From Halorubrum kocurii JCM 14978 (lineage in GTDB: Archaea; Halobacteriota; Halobacteria; Halobacteriales; Haloferacaceae): 42,978 bases of DNA. The notes beneath the pieces were generated by a model that was given only the letters and a program-made list of their open reading frames with translations, made no database searches and was not told the DNA's origin. The position numbers and the translations under genes were made by a program. Positions 8,574 to 16,202 of the stretch are shown here, piece by piece; positions within the stretch are counted from its first letter, which is position 1, and the number at the start of each line of letters is the position of its first letter. The DNA is taken from contig NZ_AOJH01000051.1 of assembly GCF_000337355.1 (NCBI RefSeq), positions 1 to 42,978 of the forward strand, in the 5' to 3' direction.

Positions 8574-9101
8574 TTACTCCTGTGACTCCGCGCGCTCGGG
8601 GTGGAGATCGTCCGCGAGCGGGCTGTTCTCATCGAAGGCGATGGCGCCCTCGTCGTCCACGTCGACCTTCACCGACGGGCGCGTGACGCGTGCGCCGTCG
8701 ACGGTGATGTGGCCGTGAACGATGAACTGTCGGGCCTGCTGGGTCGAGGACGCGAACCCCTGCCGGTAGGCGACCGTCTGGAGACGGCGCTCGAGCAGGT
8801 CGGTCACGTCCAGCGAGAGGACCGCAGAGATGTCGTCGTTGTCGCCGAGGATGCCGATGCGGCGGAGCCGCGTAACGAACTCCGCGCCGGCCTCCTGTGC
8901 GGCGTCGACGTCGCCCTGGGCCTCGCCGAGCAGGCGACGGGCCTCGCGTCGCATGCTACGCAGCTCGGACTGCGCGCGCCAGAACTCCTCTTTGTTCTTC
9001 AGACCGTACCGCGAGAGGAGATCGGACTCCTCGGCGATGCGCTCGCCCTGGTACGGGTGGTTCGGCGTCTCGTAGCCCTTGGTGTTCTTGCCGGTGCTCA
9101 T
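8574..9101 (-). CDS. rpsD: 30S ribosomal protein uS4
   Basis: Primary rRNA-binding protein S4 (175 aa). It begins [20 protein letters not shown]. The S4 RNA-binding domain, about residues 105-155, reads [39 protein letters not shown]. The tail is acidic, as in other haloarchaea. It overlaps uS13 by 4 nt and precedes uS11 by 6 nt. Confidence 0.97.
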   Translation of the reverse strand: MSTGKNTKGYETPNHPYQGERIAEESDLLSRYGLKNKEEFWRAQSELRSMRREARRLLGEAQGDVDAAQEAGAEFVTRLRRIGILGDNDDISAVLSLDVTDLLERRLQTVAYRQGFASSTQQARQFIVHGHITVDGARVTRPSVKVDVDDEGAIAFDENSPLADDLHPERAESQE

Positions 9102-9622
9102 TCTTCGTCACCCGCCGCTTCGTCTTCCGCCATCTCCTCGCGGATCTCCTCGACGTTGACCCCGATGGTCCCCTCCGAGCGACCCGTGGACTTCGTGCGC
9201 TGGCCGCGTACCTTCTGGCCGCGCTTGTGGCGAACGCCCTTGTACGATTCGATGATCTTCATCCGGTTGATGTCGTGGCGACGCTTCTCGCTGACGTCGG
9301 TGCCGACGAGGTGCGTCGTCTCTCCGGAGTAGAAGTCGTTCTGTCTGTTCGTCATCCACGACGGGACGTGGTCTTCGAGGTTCTCTGCGATGTCGACCAC
9401 CGCGTCGATGTCACCCTCGTCGAGGAGCCCGAACGTGGCGTTCTTGTCCACGTCGGCCTTCTCGGCGACCAGCCGCGCCGTGCGCGTGCCGATGCCGTCG
9501 AGTTCGGACAGGCTTCGCTCGACCGTCTTCGTCCCGTCGAGGTCAGCGCCCCCGATCCGGACGAAGTACTGGAGGTCTTCCTCCTCCTCCGGCGAGTCGT
9601 CCTGTGATTCTTCCGTGCTCAT
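9098..9622 (-). CDS. rpsM: 30S ribosomal protein uS13
   Basis: Head protein S13 (174 aa), which contacts tRNA and the subunit bridge. After an acidic start ([14 protein letters not shown]) come [36 protein letters not shown] (helix-hairpin-helix) and the basic [20 protein letters not shown] end, followed by an acidic tail. It is the first protein gene of the long operon, 58 nt after tRNA-Ser, which is probably in the same transcript. Confidence 0.97.
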   Translation of the reverse strand: MSTEESQDDSPEEEEDLQYFVRIGGADLDGTKTVERSLSELDGIGTRTARLVAEKADVDKNATFGLLDEGDIDAVVDIAENLEDHVPSWMTNRQNDFYSGETTHLVGTDVSEKRRHDINRMKIIESYKGVRHKRGQKVRGQRTKSTGRSEGTIGVNVEEIREEMAEDEAAGDEE

Positions 9623-9679
9623 GTGTTGGTTGTGGTGAGTCCTACCGGCGCGAATCCGGCGGTACTCGGTCCGTTCGAG

Positions 9680-9765
9680 CGTTGCGGCGGGGATTCGAAC
9701 CCCGGAGGCAGTGACGCCACAGAGTTAGCAACCCTGCGCCTTGGGCCAGGCTTGGCTACCGCAAC
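9680..9765 (-). tRNA. tRNA-Ser(GCT)
   Basis: Class II tRNA on the minus strand. The acceptor is GTTGCGG/CCGCAAC with discriminator G. The anticodon stem CAGGG/CTCTG (one G-U pair) surrounds loop TTGCTAA, anticodon GCT. It has a long variable arm and T-loop GGTTCGAATCC. It lies immediately upstream of uS13. No intron is visible. Confidence 0.95.
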
Positions 9766-9841
9766 TCGCGTCGTATCATCGCCCTGTCGGACTCGGGACC
9801 CGGTGCCCCTGCAGTTCGTGCATCCGTATGGTCCCCCTTTC

Positions 9842-9854
9842 AGTACTTAAACAT
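9842..9854 (-). promoter_or_regulatory. candidate promoter of the tRNA-Ser/ribosomal protein operon
   Basis: On the minus strand the sequence TTTAAGTA stands out from GC-rich flanks about 84 nt before the tRNA-Ser 5' end. It could be the TATA box of a precursor that includes the tRNA and the uS13 operon. The spacing implies a 5' leader of about 55-60 nt before the tRNA. Confidence 0.4.
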
Positions 9855-10009
9855 CACGAAAGCCCCCCGGACTGTTGCGTCCGATTCGCACGGGTGAGAG
9901 GCCTTGGCACGGGAGAACGCGTCTCCGCCGGGAGCGGGAGCGAGGGATCCCCGCGGCCCGAGCTTCCGTTTGCCATACCGTTTAGTGGGTGCCGCGGATG
10001 GGTCCGCGT

Positions 10010-11050
10010 ATGAAGGCTGTTCAGTTCGACGCCCACGGCGACCGCGACGTGATCGAGTACGGCGAGTTCCCGGACCCGGACCCCGACCGCGGGGAGGTCC
10101 TCGTCGACGTCAAGGCGGGCGCGCTGAATCACCTCGACATCTGGACGCGGCGCGGAATGCCCGGGATCGACCTCGAGATGCCGCACATCCCCGGCAGCGA
10201 CGCGGCCGGCGTCGTCGAGGCGGTCGGCGAGGGCGTCACGCGCTTCGAGCCCGGCGACCGCGTCGCGGTGAGCGCCGGCGTCTCCTGCGGCGAGTGCGAG
10301 TTCTGCCGACACGGCGAGGAGTCGCTCTGCCCCTCCTTCCACATCATCGGCGAGCACGTCCGCGGCGTCCACGCCGAGCGCGCGGCCGTGCCGGCCGAGA
10401 ACCTCGTTCCGGTCCCTGCGGGCGTCGACTGGGAGGTCGCCGGCTCCGCCTCGCTCGTCTTCCAGACCGCCTGGCGGATGCTCCAGACCCGCGCCGACAT
10501 CGAGGCCGGCGAGAAGGTGCTCGTCTTAGGCGCTTCCGGCGGCGTCGGCCACGCCGCGGTGCAGATCGCCGACCACGCGGGCTGTGAGGTGTTCGCGACC
10601 GCCTCCACCGAGGAGAAGCTCTCGCACGCCGAGGCGTGCGGCGCGGACCACGTCATCGACTACGAGGCGAACGACTTCGCCGAGGAGATCTCCGAACTGA
10701 CCGGGCGACGCGGCGTCGACGTCGTTGTCGACCACATTGGCGAGGCCACCTACCCCGACTCGCTGAAGTCGATGGCGAAGGGCGGTCGCCTCGTCACCTG
10801 CGGCGCGACCACCGGTCCGAACCCCGACGCCGGGCTCAACCGGATCTTCTGGAACCAGCTGTCCGTCATCGGCTCGACGATGGCGACGCCCGGCGAGGTC
10901 GACGACGTGCTGGAGCTCGTCTGGGACGGCACCTTCGAGCCGCACATTCGGGACACGCTGCCGATGAGCGAGGCCGCGCGCGCCCACGAGATGATCGAGA
11001 ACCGTGAGGGCTTTGGCAAAGTGGTCGTAAAACCCGACAGTGAGCTCTGA
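10010..11050 (+). CDS. zinc-binding dehydrogenase / quinone oxidoreductase-like (MDR superfamily)
   Basis: A medium-chain dehydrogenase/reductase of 346 aa. The GroES-like domain carries the structural-zinc cysteines C93, C96, C99 and C107 (CGECEFC...C). The catalytic-zinc Cys position reads ALNHLD, with Asn in place of Cys, as in quinone-oxidoreductase-type members, so a classical zinc alcohol dehydrogenase reaction is doubtful. The Rossmann domain has VLVLGASGGVGHAAVQIA near residue 172. It probably uses NADPH; the substrate is unknown. The start MKAVQFDAHG at 10010 is preferred over an in-frame ATG 21 nt earlier because it matches the family N-terminus. The stop overlaps the next gene by 11 nt. 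Confidence 0.88.
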   Translation: MKAVQFDAHGDRDVIEYGEFPDPDPDRGEVLVDVKAGALNHLDIWTRRGMPGIDLEMPHIPGSDAAGVVEAVGEGVTRFEPGDRVAVSAGVSCGECEFCRHGEESLCPSFHIIGEHVRGVHAERAAVPAENLVPVPAGVDWEVAGSASLVFQTAWRMLQTRADIEAGEKVLVLGASGGVGHAAVQIADHAGCEVFATASTEEKLSHAEACGADHVIDYEANDFAEEISELTGRRGVDVVVDHIGEATYPDSLKSMAKGGRLVTCGATTGPNPDAGLNRIFWNQLSVIGSTMATPGEVDDVLELVWDGTFEPHIRDTLPMSEAARAHEMIENREGFGKVVVKPDSEL

Positions 11051-11372
11051 AACCGACGGCAACGCGCGCGAGAGCACGGACGGCGGCTACGTCCACGTGC
11101 CGGGCGAAGACGGCGGGAGCGACGGTACCGACCCGGCCGCCTCGGAGCGCGAGCCCGAAGCCGACGGCTTCGGCCGGAAGGGGTGGGCCCTGACAGCGGT
11201 GTTGTTCACCTGCATCCTCGTCATCCCCGGGATCATCTACGTGTACCCGTATGCGGCGGGGGCGCTCGGGTTCTCGTTTTTCGCGACGTACCTCGCCTTA
11301 CCGCTCATCCCGGCCGTCCTGCTCGGTGCGGTGGCGGTCTGGTCGATGACCGGAGCCGTGCGGGATCAATAA
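11040..11372 (+). CDS. small two-TM membrane protein of unknown function
   Basis: A 110-residue protein that probably starts at the GTG at 11040, overlapping the end of the upstream dehydrogenase by 11 nt. The first half (about 45 residues) is acidic and disordered-looking. WALTAVLFTCILVIPGIIYV and a second segment around FFATYLALPLIPAVLLGAVA form two transmembrane helices. It ends SMTGAVRDQ. No family was recognised. The overlap suggests coupling with the dehydrogenase, but no functional link is visible. Confidence 0.75.
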   Translation: MSSETDGNARESTDGGYVHVPGEDGGSDGTDPAASEREPEADGFGRKGWALTAVLFTCILVIPGIIYVYPYAAGALGFSFFATYLALPLIPAVLLGAVAVWSMTGAVRDQ

Positions 11373-11484
11373 GACTGCACCGCGTTCGACGACTGCACCG
11401 CGTTCGGCGGCCCCTCCTTGACTCGCGCTCCCCGCCCGCGCGCCGAACGACAACCGTTTTGAACGGCACCCGCGCAGTAGCGAT

Positions 11485-12063
11485 ATGTTGATCACCGTCT
11501 CCGGCCCGCCGGGAAGCGGGAAGAGCACGAACGCCGCGGGGCTCGCCGATCGGCTCGGCCTCGATCACGTCTCCGGCGGCGACATCTTCCGCGAGATGGC
11601 GGCCGAACGCGACATGACGCCCGTCGAGTTCAACGAGTTCGCGGAGGAGGACCCCCAGATCGACCGGGACCTCGACCGCCGGCTGCACGATATCGCCACG
11701 ACCCGCGACGATCTCGTGTTGGAGTCGCGGCTCGCCGGCTGGCTCTCGGCGGACCACGCCGACTTTCGGTTCTGGTTCGACGCCCCCGTGTCGATCCGCG
11801 CCGAGCGTATCGCCGACCGCGAGGCGAAGCACGTCGACCGCGCGAAGGCAGAGACCGAGCGCCGCGAGGCCTCCGAGAAGAAGCGCTACCGCGAGTACTA
11901 CGACATCGACATCGACGACCTCTCGATCTACGACGCCGCGTACAACACCGCCCGCTGGGGGCCCGATCGGTTCATCGACGTCCTCGTCGCGACTATCGAC
12001 GCGTACGACCCTGCGACCGACGAGGGGAAGGCGCCGATCGAGGGCGTGAGCTACGACTTCTGA
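11485..12063 (+). CDS. cmk: (d)CMP kinase
   Basis: Archaeal cytidylate kinase, 192 aa, which phosphorylates CMP/dCMP with [23 protein letters not shown] at the N-terminus is the P-loop. [27 protein letters not shown] and [17 protein letters not shown] are the NMP-binding and lid segments, and [15 protein letters not shown] is typical of the archaeal group. It lies 29 nt before cbf5, a conserved archaeal pairing. An inverted repeat CCGTT-TTG-AACGG sits 19-31 nt upstream of the ATG, at the TATA position. Confidence 0.94.
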   Translation: MLITVSGPPGSGKSTNAAGLADRLGLDHVSGGDIFREMAAERDMTPVEFNEFAEEDPQIDRDLDRRLHDIATTRDDLVLESRLAGWLSADHADFRFWFDAPVSIRAERIADREAKHVDRAKAETERREASEKKRYREYYDIDIDDLSIYDAAYNTARWGPDRFIDVLVATIDAYDPATDEGKAPIEGVSYDF

Positions 12064-12092
12064 CCGCCGACCCGACGCGCTTCACTCCCCGC

Positions 12093-13085
12093 ATGACCCG
12101 ACACTTCGACGACGCCGACTCCGGCGACGCCGCCGACCGCAGCGACGAGGACCCCCTTCGATCACCCCCGGGCGAGCGCTCAGTCCCGGAGCTGCTCCGG
12201 TTCGGCGTCGTCAACGTCGACAAGCCCGCGGGCCCCTCCTCTCACCAGCTCTCCGCGTGGGTCCGCGACGCGGTCAACGAGACGCTGGCGACGCTGGATC
12301 CCGACGGTCCGCAGATCGCCGGAGTCGCCCACGCTGGAACGCTCGATCCCAAGGTCACGGGCTGTCTCCCGACACTGACCGGCGACGCGACGCGGGCCGC
12401 ACAGGTCTTCCTCGAGGGCGGCAAGGAGTACGTCTCGGTGCTGGAGCTGCACGGGTCGCCGCCCGCGGACTTCCGCGACGTGGTTGCCGAGTTCGAGGCG
12501 GAGATCTACCAGAAGCCGCCGCGAAAGAGCGCGGTGACCCGCCGGCTCAGGACCCGCACCATCCACGCCCTCGACGTGCTGGAGGTCGACGACCGGCAGG
12601 CGCTCCTCCGGATCCGATGCGAGTCCGGGACGTACGTCCGAAAGCTGTGTCACGACATCGGTCTCGCGACCGGCGTCGGCGCGCACATGGGCCACCTCCG
12701 CCGCACCGCAACCGACCCGTTCGACGACCGCGACCTGCACCCGTTACAGGACCTCGTCGACGCGCTCGCGTGGGCCGAAGAGGGCGACGAGTCGCTCCTC
12801 CGCGAGGTCGTTCGCCCCGCCGAGGACGCGTTCGTCCACCTTCCGTCGGTGACGATCGCGCCCTCCGCCGCGCGCAACGTGGCCACCGGCGCACCCGTCT
12901 ACGCGCCTGGCGTCATCGACGCGGACTCGGCGGCGGAAACCGGGGTAGGAGACGACGGGAGCGACGACCCCCCGCTCGTCGCCTGTCACACCCCCGACGA
13001 CGCCGCGGTCTGTCTCGGGCGACTGGTCGGCGATCCCGACGCCGAGTCCGGGGTCGTCGTCTCGCTGGAGCGCGTCCTCGTCTGA
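12093..13085 (+). CDS. cbf5: H/ACA RNP pseudouridine synthase Cbf5 (TruB family)
   Basis: Catalytic subunit of the RNA-guided pseudouridylation complex; it may also form Psi55 in tRNA. The first 28 residues or so are acidic and poorly conserved. VNVDKPAGPSSHQLSAWVRD follows, then AGTLDPKVTGCLPTLTGDAT with the catalytic Asp in the HAGTLDPKVTG motif. QKPPRKSAVTRRLRTRTIH and ESGTYVRKLCHDIG follow. A C-terminal PUA domain begins near HLPSVTIAPSAARN and ends VVSLERVLV. An acidic insertion (around DSAAETGVGDDGSDDP) lies within the PUA domain. It is cotranscribed with cmk. Confidence 0.95.
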   Translation: MTRHFDDADSGDAADRSDEDPLRSPPGERSVPELLRFGVVNVDKPAGPSSHQLSAWVRDAVNETLATLDPDGPQIAGVAHAGTLDPKVTGCLPTLTGDATRAAQVFLEGGKEYVSVLELHGSPPADFRDVVAEFEAEIYQKPPRKSAVTRRLRTRTIHALDVLEVDDRQALLRIRCESGTYVRKLCHDIGLATGVGAHMGHLRRTATDPFDDRDLHPLQDLVDALAWAEEGDESLLREVVRPAEDAFVHLPSVTIAPSAARNVATGAPVYAPGVIDADSAAETGVGDDGSDDPPLVACHTPDDAAVCLGRLVGDPDAESGVVVSLERVLV

Positions 13086-13111
13086 GGCCGCCGCGGTCCG
13101 CGGGCGAGGAG

Positions 13112-13147
13112 TGAAACGAAGTCCTTAATTACCGGACTATCGTTTTT
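13112..13147 (+). promoter_or_regulatory. tRNA-Pro promoter overlapping a possible cbf5 terminator
   Basis: GAAACGAAG followed by TTAATTA (13125-13131) resembles a BRE plus TATA box 33 nt before the tRNA. The TATA lies in the loop of an AGTCC/GGACT inverted repeat (13120-13138) followed by TTTTTT at 13142-13147. The same bases could therefore also end the cbf5 transcript. Confidence 0.5.
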
Positions 13148-13160
13148 TCGAGTGCAGACA

Positions 13161-13231
13161 GGGACCGTGGGGTAGTGGTATCCTATGCGGATGGGGTCCG
13201 TATGACCTGAGTTCGACTCTCAGCGGTCCCA
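13161..13231 (+). tRNA. tRNA-Pro(GGG)
   Basis: Acceptor GGGACCG/CGGTCCC with discriminator A, anticodon stem TGCGG/CCGTA around loop ATGGGGT (anticodon GGG), T-loop AGTTCGACTCT. No intron and no encoded CCA. It lies at the boundary between the core block and the membrane-protein block. Confidence 0.95.
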
Positions 13232-13313
13232 TAAATATTCTGACTGGTTCTCATCAGTGACGGGCGGATCGTCGATCGCCCGCCGAACCCGCCGACACGT
13301 CGCGGCCGCGTTC

Positions 13314-14234
13314 TCAAAACAGCACGTACGCGACGCCGTATGCGATCGCCGCGAGGGTCACTGTCGCCGTTCCGGTAACAACGGCCCCCAACGCGTCGAC
13401 CGGTTTCGTGAACCGATGGGGCGTGCTCCCGACACAGACCAGGCTCAGCGCGAGGAGGCTGAACACGAACACCGACGCGTCGTGAATAGTCGGCGATGGG
13501 ATAACGAAGACCGCGCCGGAGTATCCCGTCCCGATCCCCGCCCGCGGGTGAACTAATCGACGGATTGAGACGTCGCGTGAGCGAGCGTACGTCCATATCC
13601 CCAGCCACACGGTTCCGATCTCGATGAGGAACGCCGCGAGCAGGTGCAGCGTCGGGTCGGGGTGTAGCGTGAGCCGCCCACTCACCAGCGTCGCGTCGAA
13701 CGGATAGAAAAACAGCGGCGGGGTGCCGGTGACCAAGTCCCCGAACGGATGCGAGAGCAACCCGAGCGCCGCGACAGCCAGCACCGCTGGCGCGGAGACC
13801 CCGTGTCGGCGGGCGAACACCGCGACCGCCACGCCAGCGATAGCGTACACTGCTGTGACCCCCGCGACGGCACTGCCACCGCTCACACCAGCAACGGCGA
13901 TCAGCCCGGCGACGACACCCGCACCGGTAACGCGTCCGATTCGTCGATTCGCGGCCAACAACGCGCCGCCGGTCGCGAGGACGCCGCCGAAGAGGAGCGA
14001 GTGCGTCGGGCCTCGATGAATGACGTTCGCCGTGGTCCAGAACACCTCCGGGTCGATCGGTTGAGCGGACTGGAGGGCCAACCCGACCGGCGCGTACACG
14101 ATATCAACGTCGGGCACGAGCGCGAACAAGGCGGCGAACGCGCCGAGTTGGAGCGCTCTGTCTCGGCCGACACCGAGACGTCTCGCGGCCAGCGTTCCGA
14201 CGGCGAACGCCGCGAGACTGTGCCCGACGAACAT
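13314..14234 (-). CDS. YdjM/DUF457-type membrane-bound metal-dependent hydrolase-like protein
   Basis: A 306-aa multispanning membrane protein. MFVGHSLAAFAVGTLAARRL opens with the family's first His. PDVDIVYAP and VIHRGPTHSLLFGGVLATGG carry the Asp pair and the HRGxTHS motif that define the YdjM/DUF457 group, thought to hold metal at the membrane. LSHPFGDLVTGTPPLFFYPF is the third His motif (H-x5-D). The C-terminus is another run of hydrophobic helices. The actual substrate is unknown. The ATG at 14234 has a TATA-like box about 25 nt upstream. It is convergent with tRNA-Pro. Confidence 0.9.
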   Translation of the reverse strand: MFVGHSLAAFAVGTLAARRLGVGRDRALQLGAFAALFALVPDVDIVYAPVGLALQSAQPIDPEVFWTTANVIHRGPTHSLLFGGVLATGGALLAANRRIGRVTGAGVVAGLIAVAGVSGGSAVAGVTAVYAIAGVAVAVFARRHGVSAPAVLAVAALGLLSHPFGDLVTGTPPLFFYPFDATLVSGRLTLHPDPTLHLLAAFLIEIGTVWLGIWTYARSRDVSIRRLVHPRAGIGTGYSGAVFVIPSPTIHDASVFVFSLLALSLVCVGSTPHRFTKPVDALGAVVTGTATVTLAAIAYGVAYVLF

Positions 14235-14248
14235 ACCGGTAGTTTCCC

Positions 14249-14264
14249 TTTAAAAGTAATAAGC
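14249..14264 (-). promoter_or_regulatory. TATA-like region of the YdjM/DUF457 gene
   Basis: On the minus strand CTTATTACTTTTAAA lies 15-30 nt upstream of the ATG at 14234; the CTTATTAC part is at about -25, consistent with leaderless initiation. Confidence 0.5.
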
Positions 14265-14389
14265 ATCTCGCGTCGTGCGAGCCCCCGAACGGCACGACCG
14301 GTCCGTTCGCGGTTTCGAGCGTCGCGTGCGGGACAGACCAGACGGATGCGGTTCGTCGTCACCGTCGGTGCCCGTCCCGCAGTTGCGAC

Positions 14390-15139
14390 TCACTCCTCGC
14401 CGCCGTCGGGTTGGCCGATCGGAGCCGGGTCGGTGTCCGGCGAACGCCCCGGAAGCCAGTCACCGATGTTGGTGGCGACGTAGTCGCGGCCACCGAGACC
14501 GAACGCGATACCGATCGCGAGGGCGATGCCCGCGGCCAGCCCGTAAGCCGCCGCCTGTGCAAACGTGTTGAGGATCTGGACGTCGACACCCATCGTGCCC
14601 AGTCCGATAACGAGCGCGATGAAGTACAAGAACACGCGCATCCCATCGGCGAATACACCGGTGTAGTCGGTCTCTGTGACCGTCTTCGTGTTCGCGACGA
14701 TCTCGGCGAGGAAGTCGGCGAGAACGAACCCGATGACGACGATGAGCGTCCCCGCGACGAACGCCGGCAGATACGAGACCGCGGTCGCCATCCACTCGGA
14801 CAGGAGTTCGACCGCGAGGGCATCGGCCGCCGCGAGTATCGCTAGCGCGTACACGAAGTAGGCCGCCGAGCGACCGATGCTCCGGGATATCGCCTTTTCA
14901 GTCCCGCCTAGCACACCGCCGAGCGGCGTTTTCATAACGAGCCGATCGATCTGCGTCCGATCGGCGACGCGCCGAACGCCGCCGCCGGCGAGACGGCCGA
15001 CGACCCAGCCGATGAGCAGGATGACTACTGCGCCGGCGAGCTGCGGCAGGAAGCTGATCACTCCCGCGACGGCCTCTTGGAGGTAGTCGGGAACGCCCGG
15101 TGCACTGACCTGCAGGACGGCGCTGTCTATGAATCCCAT
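14390..15139 (-). CDS. MscS-type TM-helix repeat membrane protein
   Basis: A 249-aa protein with about five hydrophobic segments. It contains two copies of the conserved MscS-like TM helix pattern: LPQLAGAVVILLIGWVVGRL near residues 30-50 and LPAFVAGTLIVVIGFVLADF near 123-142. Both have the LPxxxAxxxIxxIGxxxxxx form. It lacks the MscS beta domain and ends in an acidic, Pro/Gly-rich tail (GRSPDTDPAPIGQPDGGEE). Its role may be in tension sensing or as an accessory of a channel, but this is unproven. It is a monocistronic minus-strand gene 155 nt upstream of the YdjM gene. Confidence 0.82.
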   Translation of the reverse strand: MGFIDSAVLQVSAPGVPDYLQEAVAGVISFLPQLAGAVVILLIGWVVGRLAGGGVRRVADRTQIDRLVMKTPLGGVLGGTEKAISRSIGRSAAYFVYALAILAAADALAVELLSEWMATAVSYLPAFVAGTLIVVIGFVLADFLAEIVANTKTVTETDYTGVFADGMRVFLYFIALVIGLGTMGVDVQILNTFAQAAAYGLAAGIALAIGIAFGLGGRDYVATNIGDWLPGRSPDTDPAPIGQPDGGEE

Positions 15140-15158
15140 GGTTCAGAAGAGAGCGCAT

Positions 15159-15179
15159 ATCAATATTGTTATTTATAAC
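15159..15179 (-). promoter_or_regulatory. AT-rich promoter of the TM-helix protein gene
   Basis: CAATATTG (centre 26 nt before the start) and GTTATTTATAAC (about 35 nt) are both AT-rich and partly palindromic. Either could be the TATA box for the gene starting at 15139. Confidence 0.5.
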
Positions 15180-15513
15180 GATACTTACCACACGCTTCGG
15201 CAGCGGTCGGTTAAGATGGCGTGAGATGCGGGCGCACGTGGCGACGACGTGGACGCGGCGAGCGGTACGGGGCAAGCGGTCTCCGAAGCGCGTCGACCAC
15301 GGCGAGCGCGGACACGTCGACGGCCGACCCAGCAGCGCGCGGCGCGGACGCCCTGCAGTCAGTCGCCGTTCTGACATAAGCCGAACGGGAGACGAGTCTG
15401 CGGCCCCGGCGCTGTGCCGGCCGGCAGTATCGGCCCGACAGCGAGCCGAACGAGCCGGGATTCGAGACCGAACGCGACCCCGCGGGACGCGCGGCGAATC
15501 CGCGCTCTCTCGC
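15180..15513. other. intergenic stretch without a supported gene
   Basis: About 330 nt of GC-rich sequence between divergent genes. Open frames on both strands are arginine-rich shadows without start context or recognisable domains. Nothing functional is seen except the repeat that follows. Confidence 0.5.
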
Positions 15514-15582
15514 CGTTCATTTCACAGTAATTAACTAATACCGCTCGCAGCGTTCATTTCACAGTAATTAACTAATACCGCT
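15514..15582 (+). repeat. tandem 32-bp promoter-like direct repeat
   Basis: Two identical 32-bp copies (15514-15545 and 15551-15582) separated by 5 bp, beginning CGTTCATTTCACAG and containing AATTAACTAATACCG. The AT-rich core of the second copy is about 26 nt before the ATG at 15600, the exact place for a leaderless TATA box. The first copy lies 37 bp further upstream. The duplication may give two promoters or two activator sites. Confidence 0.9.
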
Positions 15583-15599
15583 AGCGGGCCATTACGAGT

Positions 15600-16103
15600 A
15601 TGAGTTCACTTGTTGTGCTCAGATTCAGCGACATAGGCGGTGCAGAGGCGATGCGCGACAGAATGTACGAGCTGCAAAAACGGGAACTGGTCAAACTCGA
15701 GGACGCCGCGGTGGTCGTCCGTAACGAGAGCGGACGCGCGAAGGTCAAACAGGCCCACAGTCTCGTCGGCGCGGGAGCGCTCGGCGGCGCCTTCTGGGGC
15801 ATGTTGATCGGGCTGTTGTTCTTCGCTCCGTGGCTCGGCCTGTTGGCCGGCACCACCATGGGCGCGGTGACCGGAAAGCTGGGCGATATCGGCATTGACG
15901 ACGACTTCATCAAGGAGACGCGGGACGCGATCGAGCCCGGGAACTCCGCGCTGTTCCTGCTGGCCCGCGAAGGCAACACCGAGCGAATCAAACAGGAGCT
16001 GTCGGACTTCGAGCACGCGTTCGAGATCATCGAGACCAACCTCAGCCCCGACGACGAGGACAATCTGCGCGCGACGTTCGCCGCCGAGGAAGTCACCGGG
16101 TAG
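15600..16103 (+). CDS. DUF1269 membrane protein
   Basis: A 167-aa DUF1269 protein. The N-terminal 50 residues form a ferredoxin-like domain (SSLVVLRFSDIGGAEAMRDR, then LEDAAVVVRNESGRAKVKQ). Two glycine-rich hydrophobic segments follow, SLVGAGALGGAFWGMLIGLL and a second ending GAVTGKLGDIGI. The C-terminal domain includes DDFIKETRDAIEPGNSALFLL, the family's most conserved stretch. Function is not established; members often accompany stress or transport genes. It begins immediately after the tandem promoter repeat, probably leaderless, and is followed 99 nt later by the DUF389 gene. Confidence 0.9.
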   Translation: MSSLVVLRFSDIGGAEAMRDRMYELQKRELVKLEDAAVVVRNESGRAKVKQAHSLVGAGALGGAFWGMLIGLLFFAPWLGLLAGTTMGAVTGKLGDIGIDDDFIKETRDAIEPGNSALFLLAREGNTERIKQELSDFEHAFEIIETNLSPDDEDNLRATFAAEEVTG

Positions 16104-16202
16104 GCGCGTGACTGCCGCCGCCGGGGAACGCCGGGTGGCACGAGCGGGGACCGCACGCACGGACTGTCTCGAACGCTCAGACGACCAGCCACCCAGTACC
16201 AC

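Noticed and set aside
15166-15534. Possible gene in the gap before DUF1269
   Set aside because: Arg/Ser-rich translation, overlaps the promoter of the neighbouring gene and shows no conserved feature.
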